NCBI GenBank assembly: GCA_046497225.1
Contig: JAWOGA010000085.1
Location: forward strand, 1-16,940
DNA from: JAXHLG01 sp046497225
Lineage (GTDB): Bacteria; Patescibacteriota; Minisyncoccia; Moranbacterales; DUUL01
Direction: 5' to 3'
Length of the DNA: 16,940 bases
The notes beneath the pieces are model-generated. The model ran no database searches and was not told the DNA's origin. It saw only the letters and a program-made list of their open reading frames with translations. The first letter of the stretch is position 1. Each line of letters starts with the position of its first letter. Of the stretch, positions 12,771-16,940 are shown piece after piece. A program made the position numbers and the translations under genes.

Positions 12771-14456
12771 ATGTGGAATTTCAATCGTAAATATCGGGGA
12801 CTAAAAAGATCCAAAGAGATTGTATTGGTGTTAGCTAAATTCGGCTATGGGTATATTTTCAATGCCAAATTGGTTAAAAAAACCTTCGGAATCAGTGAGA
12901 AAAATATCAAAAACCAAGAAAATACGGGGAGGAACTTGAAAATGAGCGGTCCGGAAAGACTCCGGGCGGCTTTTGAAGAGCTCGGGCCGACTTTTATTAA
13001 ATTGGGTCAAATTTTAAGCACTCGTCCCGATTTACTTCCCGCCGAATATACGGATGAGCTATCCAATCTTCAGGATGACGTTTCTTCTTTTTCTTTTGAT
13101 AAAATTAAGGAGCAAATTCAAAAGGAATTCGGCAGAGATGTGGTGGAGGTTTTTGCGGATTTTGATAGAAAACCGATTGCGGCAGCCTCCTTAAGTCAAG
13201 TTCATCAAGCTAAACTTGCGGATGGAACAGAGGTGGCCGTTAAAGTTCAGCGTCCCGGCATTAGGGCTAACATAGAAACAGACATTTCTATATTAAATAG
13301 GTTGGCTCAATTCATAGAAAAAAGAATGAAGTGGAATAAAGTGTATCAGCCTACGGAGTTGGTCAGGGAATTTGCTCAAATCATTCGTCAGGAATTGGAT
13401 TTTTTTAGAGAAGCTCGTAATATTGAAGGATTTCACAAGAATTTCTCTCAAGATAAAGATATTGTAATACCAAAAGTTTATTGGGATTTCACGACAGAGA
13501 AAATTTTAACTATGGAACTAATAGGGGGTGTTAAAATTAATAAAGCGATTAAAGCGGGGAGAAAGGATTATGATAAGAAAAAAATTGCCTCCAAGATAAC
13601 AAACTCTTTTTTAAAGCAGGTGTTTCAAGACGGGTATTTTCACGGAGACCCTCATCCCGGAAATATTTTTGTTTTAGATAACAGCAGGGTGGCTTTTTTG
13701 GATTTTGGGATTGTGGGGCATTTGGAAAGTGAAACTAAAAATCAGTTGGCGGATATGCTAATAGCTATAAGCCGTCAAGATGTTGATAAAATTATTAGAA
13801 TTTGGAAGGAGATGGAGATAATGGACCCTTTGAAAGAATCGCCTTCTTTGCGTCAAGAAGTTAAGAGTTTTTTGGATAAATATTACGGGTTGGACTCCAA
13901 AAATATCCGCCTGGGAAGACTTTTGGAGGAGATGATTGATATAATGTCTCGATATGAAATAAGATCGCCCTCTAGTTTTGCTCTTTTAACTAAGGCCTTA
14001 ATAAATGTAGAAGGTATTTGCAGACAGCTTAATCCTAATTTCAATATGGTTTCTTATACAGAACCTTATGCCAAGGAATTAATTAAAAAAAGATATTCCT
14101 TGAAAGAGCTTTTCAAAAAGGGTTCTACTTTGGGTAGAGAGACTTTAGATGTTTTAGAAAAAACTCCTCAAGAGCTTTATTCTCTTTCCAGAGGACTCAG
14201 AGAAGGAAAGTTGAGTATTGGTTTTAAACATCAAAATTTAGAGGATTTAACCACTGTAATCGATAGAGCTAGCAATAGAATCGCCTTTGGGTTGATTATA
14301 GCAGCGCTGATAGTGGGTTCTTCTTTTGTTATGACATTGGAAAAAGAGCCTTTTGTGTTTGGCTATCCGATTCTGGGGTTATTTGGTTTTATGGCTGCCG
14401 CTTTTTTGGGACTTGGATTGATTATTTCTATAATAATTCGCCGGGGTAAATTATAG
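12771..14456 (+). CDS. UbiB/AarF/ABC1 family atypical kinase
   Basis: This 561-residue protein is a UbiB-type atypical kinase. Visible motifs are the family's KxGQ (Lys77-Gln80 in FIKLGQILSTRPDLLP), the Ala-rich nucleotide loop AAASLSQVH (137-145), Lys158 in VAVKVQRPG, the catalytic HGDPHPGN (291-298) and the metal-binding DFG (311-313). Two C-terminal transmembrane helices (about 510-530 and 535-558) anchor it, as in UbiB. Family members are ATPases linked to ubiquinone and other lipid metabolism; the substrate here is unknown and no quinone genes are nearby. I chose ATG 12771 because the alternative in-frame ATG at 12675 lies inside the phasin-like gene and the extra 32 residues do not resemble the family. 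No strong ribosome site precedes either, so coupling to the upstream gene is plausible. It ends 27 bases from the convergent DUF362 gene. Confidence 0.9.
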   Translation: MWNFNRKYRGLKRSKEIVLVLAKFGYGYIFNAKLVKKTFGISEKNIKNQENTGRNLKMSGPERLRAAFEELGPTFIKLGQILSTRPDLLPAEYTDELSNLQDDVSSFSFDKIKEQIQKEFGRDVVEVFADFDRKPIAAASLSQVHQAKLADGTEVAVKVQRPGIRANIETDISILNRLAQFIEKRMKWNKVYQPTELVREFAQIIRQELDFFREARNIEGFHKNFSQDKDIVIPKVYWDFTTEKILTMELIGGVKINKAIKAGRKDYDKKKIASKITNSFLKQVFQDGYFHGDPHPGNIFVLDNSRVAFLDFGIVGHLESETKNQLADMLIAISRQDVDKIIRIWKEMEIMDPLKESPSLRQEVKSFLDKYYGLDSKNIRLGRLLEEMIDIMSRYEIRSPSSFALLTKALINVEGICRQLNPNFNMVSYTEPYAKELIKKRYSLKELFKKGSTLGRETLDVLEKTPQELYSLSRGLREGKLSIGFKHQNLEDLTTVIDRASNRIAFGLIIAALIVGSSFVMTLEKEPFVFGYPILGLFGFMAAAFLGLGLIISIIIRRGKL

Positions 14457-14483
14457 AGGGGTTGACTTGGTTCTTGTTGAAAT

Positions 14484-15470
14484 TTAAATTTCTTTTAGTG
14501 TGTATTCCCTTTTTCCCAATCTCATTATTTCCGCATGTTTTAGCTGGGGGTCTCCGTTGTGGTTCTTAAAGGAAGGTTCTTGCTGAAGGACTAAATCATA
14601 GGAGGCTTGATCTATGGCCACAGGATCTTCGGAGGCTAAAACGCCAATATCAGGGGTTAATGTAGGCATTTTTGCTGCGTGGCAATCACACTCTTCAGTG
14701 ATATTGACTAAAAAATTTATGTAAAAAGCTTGTTTATTTTTAATTCCGCCCAAGGCGTACTCGCTCATTCTTTCTTGAACGGTCTCAGAACTGGAACTTT
14801 TTAAGGGTATGTTTACTGCTTTTTCCGGGCAAACAGCCACGCATTTAACACAACTAATGCATTTATCTTGGTCAATTACGGCCTTATTGTTCTCACTTAA
14901 ATAGATGGCTCCGACTGGACAATTTTTAATACAGGTTTTACAGCCTGTGCATTTTTCTTGGTTAATTTGATGTTTAACGGAGGCATGTTGGGCTAGTTTT
15001 CCGGGCCTGGCTGCTAGTCCCATACCGAGATTTTTAAGGGCTCCACCAAATTTAGTTAAAATATGACCCTTGAAGTGGGAAACAACCAAAAGGGAATTAT
15101 ATCGATCTAGTCCCTTCCCCACGTAACATTCATTGAAATGCTTGCCTTTAATCCTAATGGTTTTATTTTCTTCTCCCATTTTGCCATCCAAAATGTCGAT
15201 AGGGGAGAATCCGAACCCGTGTTTTTTGGCCAATTGCTTGTGCGTGGAGGCCCTGATCCTGGGACCCTTGTAGAGGGTGTTGGTTTCAATTAAGGTGGGA
15301 TTTTTGATATTTTGAGCTATTTCTTTCACATATTTAGGCGGTAAATAAGTTTCATTTCCTTTTTCTCCAAAATGAACTTTTATTCCGATTGGTGTTTCCA
15401 TTTTAGGTAAAATTTTTTTTATCTCACTTGTTCGATTTAGAGATAAAAAATAAACTTGGGACTTGCTCAT
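14484..15470 (-). CDS. DUF362 protein with two 4Fe-4S clusters
   Basis: This 328-residue soluble protein has the DUF362 fold in two parts around a ferredoxin-like insert. Two CxxCxxCxxxCP motifs, with cysteines at 174, 177, 180 and 184 and at 204, 207, 210 and 214, predict two 4Fe-4S clusters for electron transfer. DUF362 landmarks include KVHFGEKGN (31-39), the SHFKGH stretch (131-136), GALKNLGMG (143-151) and, after the ferredoxin part, ECDCHAAKMP, PDIGVLASEDPVAIDQAS and the terminal GxPQLxHAE-like region. The family is widespread in anaerobes; its reaction is unknown, although the DUF362 part is often placed near redox or polyprenyl genes. It is transcribed towards the UbiB-like gene with no terminator in the 27-base gap, so the two transcripts may overlap. 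No Shine-Dalgarno sequence is clear before the ATG at 15470. Confidence 0.9.
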   Translation of the reverse strand: MSKSQVYFLSLNRTSEIKKILPKMETPIGIKVHFGEKGNETYLPPKYVKEIAQNIKNPTLIETNTLYKGPRIRASTHKQLAKKHGFGFSPIDILDGKMGEENKTIRIKGKHFNECYVGKGLDRYNSLLVVSHFKGHILTKFGGALKNLGMGLAARPGKLAQHASVKHQINQEKCTGCKTCIKNCPVGAIYLSENNKAVIDQDKCISCVKCVAVCPEKAVNIPLKSSSSETVQERMSEYALGGIKNKQAFYINFLVNITEECDCHAAKMPTLTPDIGVLASEDPVAIDQASYDLVLQQEPSFKNHNGDPQLKHAEIMRLGKREYTLKEI

Positions 15471-15518
15471 GGTTTTTATTGGTTAATTTTTAATTAATTT
15501 TATTTTGAATCATCTATT

Positions 15519-15543
15519 ATTGCTAATACAAAACATTAGCAAT
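15519..15543. promoter_or_regulatory. Palindrome upstream of the DUF362 gene
   Basis: ATTGCTAAT (15519-15527) and ATTAGCAAT (15535-15543) are perfect arms around ACAAAAC; flanking AATCAT/ATGATT could extend the dyad. It lies 48 bases upstream of the minus-strand DUF362 start and 30 bases from the tRNA promoter, so an operator for either is possible. Confidence 0.35.
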
Positions 15544-15572
15544 GATTATTTTTCTTGAATTAGAAAAATCTC

Positions 15573-15601
15573 TTGACAAATTTAAATAAAAATAAGAAAA
15601 T
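15573..15601 (+). promoter_or_regulatory. Promoter of tRNA-Gly
   Basis: A perfect TTGACA (15573-15578), 17 bases and GAAAAT (15596-15601, four of six). The predicted start near 15608 leaves about 13 bases of 5' precursor. Confidence 0.5.
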
Positions 15602-15620
15602 GTAAAGTGCTTAACATTAA

Positions 15621-15692
15621 GCGGGATTCGTATAGTGGCTATTACCCCAGCCTTCCAAGCTGGTGACGCCGGTTCGATTCCGGTATCCCGCT
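15621..15692 (+). tRNA. tRNA-Gly(UCC)
   Basis: The sequence folds as a full cloverleaf. The acceptor arm is GCGGGAT (15621-15627) with ATCCCGC (15685-15691). The anticodon stem CCAGC/GCTGG encloses CTTCCAA with anticodon TCC at 15654-15656, and the T arm GCCGG/CCGGT encloses TTCGATT. The discriminator base is T (15692), as usual for bacterial glycine tRNAs. The CCA end is not encoded. It reads GGA and, by wobble, GGG codons. A T-rich stretch (15697-15701) follows. Standard UGA stops nearby and this glycine tRNA give no sign of the UGA-glycine code. Confidence 0.95.
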
Positions 15693-15759
15693 CACTTTTT
15701 GCTTTGCTTTGTTTTAAGGTGACAAATGCGGGCATTTGTAATTCTAAGCCTCTGATTTA

Positions 15760-16038
15760 ATGAAACTTTTGATTAAAGCCAACCAAAGGGATATTAGCTT
15801 AGAATTAATAGGAGAGAGCGGGGATGTGGAGAGAAGTTCGAAATGGATAGATAATAACGGACTATCAAAAACTTTGCTCAAAGAACTTGACAAAGTTTTA
15901 AAAGATAGTAAAATGAATGTAAAAGATTTAACTAAAGTCGAATTTGAAACTACTGAAACCGGATTCAGCACAAGTAGGATTATTGAAACCGTAGCCGGAA
16001 CGGTTAGTTTTTGTTTAAATAAGAGTGTAAAAACTTGA
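15760..16038 (+). CDS. Short TsaB/YeaZ-like protein
   Basis: This 92-residue protein resembles the N-terminal half of TsaB, the partner that dimerises with TsaD in making N6-threonylcarbamoyladenosine at tRNA position 37. It aligns with TsaB's opening strands, then the helix SKTLLKELDKVLKDSKMNVKDL. Next comes the segment TTETGFSTSRIIETVAGTVS, which corresponds to the family's GPGSFTGLRIGxATAKGLA region. Full TsaB is about 220 residues, so the C-terminal half is missing. The usual DTS near the start is KAN, and the GPGS turn is TETG. No frameshift is evident and the stop is in normal position, so this looks like a compact or decayed form rather than a recent break. It sits between tRNA-Gly and rpoB. 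Identification is by motif order only. Confidence 0.65.
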   Translation: MKLLIKANQRDISLELIGESGDVERSSKWIDNNGLSKTLLKELDKVLKDSKMNVKDLTKVEFETTETGFSTSRIIETVAGTVSFCLNKSVKT

Positions 16039-16246
16039 TTTTTTTATTTTGTGTAAATTTACAAGCTCTTGAAATTAATCCTATCTAAGTGTTTCAGTTT
16101 ATTTTTTCGGTTTTAATATTTGCCAATTTGTTTTCATGTCAGAGCGGGTTTTTAGGTTGTATTTAAATAAGCGGGATTTAAAAATATGCTTTTTTGTTTT
16201 ACGGTAAGCAGGTGATAATTATATTTTAAAAGAGATGATCAAGAAA

Positions 16247-16276
16247 TTGATTGTCTTTTGTGGTAATATATATATT
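16247..16276 (+). promoter_or_regulatory. Possible promoter of rpoB
   Basis: TTGATT (16247-16252), 18 bases and TATATT (16271-16276) precede rpoB, giving a predicted start near 16283 and a leader of only about 15 bases. The rest of the 259-base gap holds a 12-base perfect palindrome TGTAAATTTACA (16052-16063) and otherwise nothing recognisable. Confidence 0.4.
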
Positions 16277-16297
16277 TTAGAAAATTAAGAAAAATAT

Positions 16298-16940
16298 ATG
16301 ACGGAATTAAAAAAGATATCTGTAAAAAACAATTTTGGAAAAAATTCCAGTTTGTCTAAAAGAAAGTTTTTTAGGAAGCACTCTATGGTATCCCTTCCTA
16401 ATTTAATAGAACCGCAAAAAGCTTCTTATAATTGGTTTTTGGAGAGCGGATTAAAAGAAGTTTTAAATGAAGTATCTCCTATTACCGATTTTGCAGGTAA
16501 GGAAATGGAGTTAACTCTTGGCGACTATTATATAGACGAACCTAAATATGACGAATTTACCGCAAAAGACAAAAACATTTCTTACGATGCTCCACTGAGA
16601 GTGAAAGCTTCCTTGTTAATTAAGAAAACAGGCGAGGTAAGAGAACAAGAAATCTTCTTAACGGATTTTCCGTTGATGACCGATAGAGGTACATTTATTA
16701 TTAATGGTGTGGAAAGAGTCGTTGTTTCTCAGATTATAAGGAGTCCCGGAGCTTTCTTTACAATGAACTATCAAAAAGGGAAAAAATTGTTTGGCGCTAA
16801 AATTATTCCCAATAGAGGAGCCTGGCTTGAATTTGAAACTGATTATGATGGAGCTTTGTGGGTAAAAATAGACCGAAGAAGAAAGCTTCCTGTTACTTCT
16901 TTATTGAGAGTTTTTGGGTTTAAGTCCAAGGAGGAGATGA
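16298..16940 (+). CDS. rpoB: RNA polymerase beta subunit, N-terminal part (runs off window)
   Basis: The frame from ATG 16298 stays open to the window end and gives 214 codons. It is clearly the start of RpoB: SLPNLIEPQKASYNWFLESG is the family's opening motif, LMTDRGTFIINGVERVVVSQ and IRSPGAFF are the invariant protrusion sequences, and GAKIIPNRGAWLEFE follows in the expected order. The product is the catalytic beta subunit of RNA polymerase, which with beta-prime forms the active centre. The about 30 residues before SLPNL are basic and variable, as usual. rplL and rplJ, which normally precede rpoB, are absent; a TsaB-like gene and tRNA-Gly take their place. No strong ribosome site is present (AAGAAA only). 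Incomplete at the 3' end because of the window, not truncation. Confidence 0.97.
   Translation, partial: MTELKKISVKNNFGKNSSLSKRKFFRKHSMVSLPNLIEPQKASYNWFLESGLKEVLNEVSPITDFAGKEMELTLGDYYIDEPKYDEFTAKDKNISYDAPLRVKASLLIKKTGEVREQEIFLTDFPLMTDRGTFIINGVERVVVSQIIRSPGAFFTMNYQKGKKLFGAKIIPNRGAWLEFETDYDGALWVKIDRRRKLPVTSLLRVFGFKSKEEM

Overview
The window is about 17 kb of AT-rich bacterial chromosome. It probably comes from a member of the Candidate Phyla Radiation (Patescibacteria, Parcubacteria-like). This is an inference from gene content: many short membrane proteins of no recognised family, a cut-down TsaB-like protein, a PurF-like protein with a degenerate glutaminase half, an rpoB that is not preceded by rplL, frequent starts without a Shine-Dalgarno sequence, and a tRNA gene without an encoded CCA. 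Genes stop normally at TAA, TAG and TGA, so the standard bacterial code fits. No transposase, integrase, phage gene or CRISPR array was seen.

Left part (1-5080, plus strand). A terminator of an off-window gene and a small hairpin repeat precede a Cas4-like/DEDD nuclease fusion (198-1682). Then come a two-helix membrane protein (1763-2005), a 24-residue membrane microprotein (2128-2202), an acidic lipoprotein (2500-2937), a membrane-anchored winged-helix protein (3114-3491), a membrane-anchored DUF2726 nuclease-like protein (3620-4138) and a stand-alone HD-type (p)ppGpp hydrolase-like protein (4191-4766). The microprotein and the winged-helix gene share their promoter, leader and first transmembrane helix, so one region was duplicated about 1 kb apart.

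Middle part (5083-10590). A CPA2-type cation/proton antiporter on the minus strand has a consensus promoter and a leader of about 180 nt with a terminator-like hairpin. Divergent from it lies a four-helix membrane protein of unknown function (6930-7937). A 411-base spacer with very short frames follows, then a small membrane protein, a lone Smr domain and the PurF-like protein. The PurF-like gene has its best promoter upstream of a strong hairpin terminator, which suggests attenuation.

Right part (10590-16940). A 618-base spacer precedes a GGDEF/HD-GYP c-di-GMP enzyme that keeps both active sites and the inhibitory site. Next are a phasin-like coiled-coil protein paired with a UbiB/AarF atypical kinase, a convergent DUF362 ferredoxin-like protein, tRNA-Gly(UCC), the TsaB-like protein and the first 214 codons of rpoB, which runs off the window.

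Functionally the region mixes core information genes (rpoB, tRNA-Gly, TsaB-like) with nucleotide second-messenger enzymes (ppGpp hydrolase-like, c-di-GMP cyclase/phosphodiesterase), membrane ion transport and nuclease-like proteins. No complete biosynthetic pathway is present. The most unusual items are the PurF-like protein without a glutaminase nucleophile, the promoter-then-terminator layout before it, and the duplicated promoter plus membrane helix.
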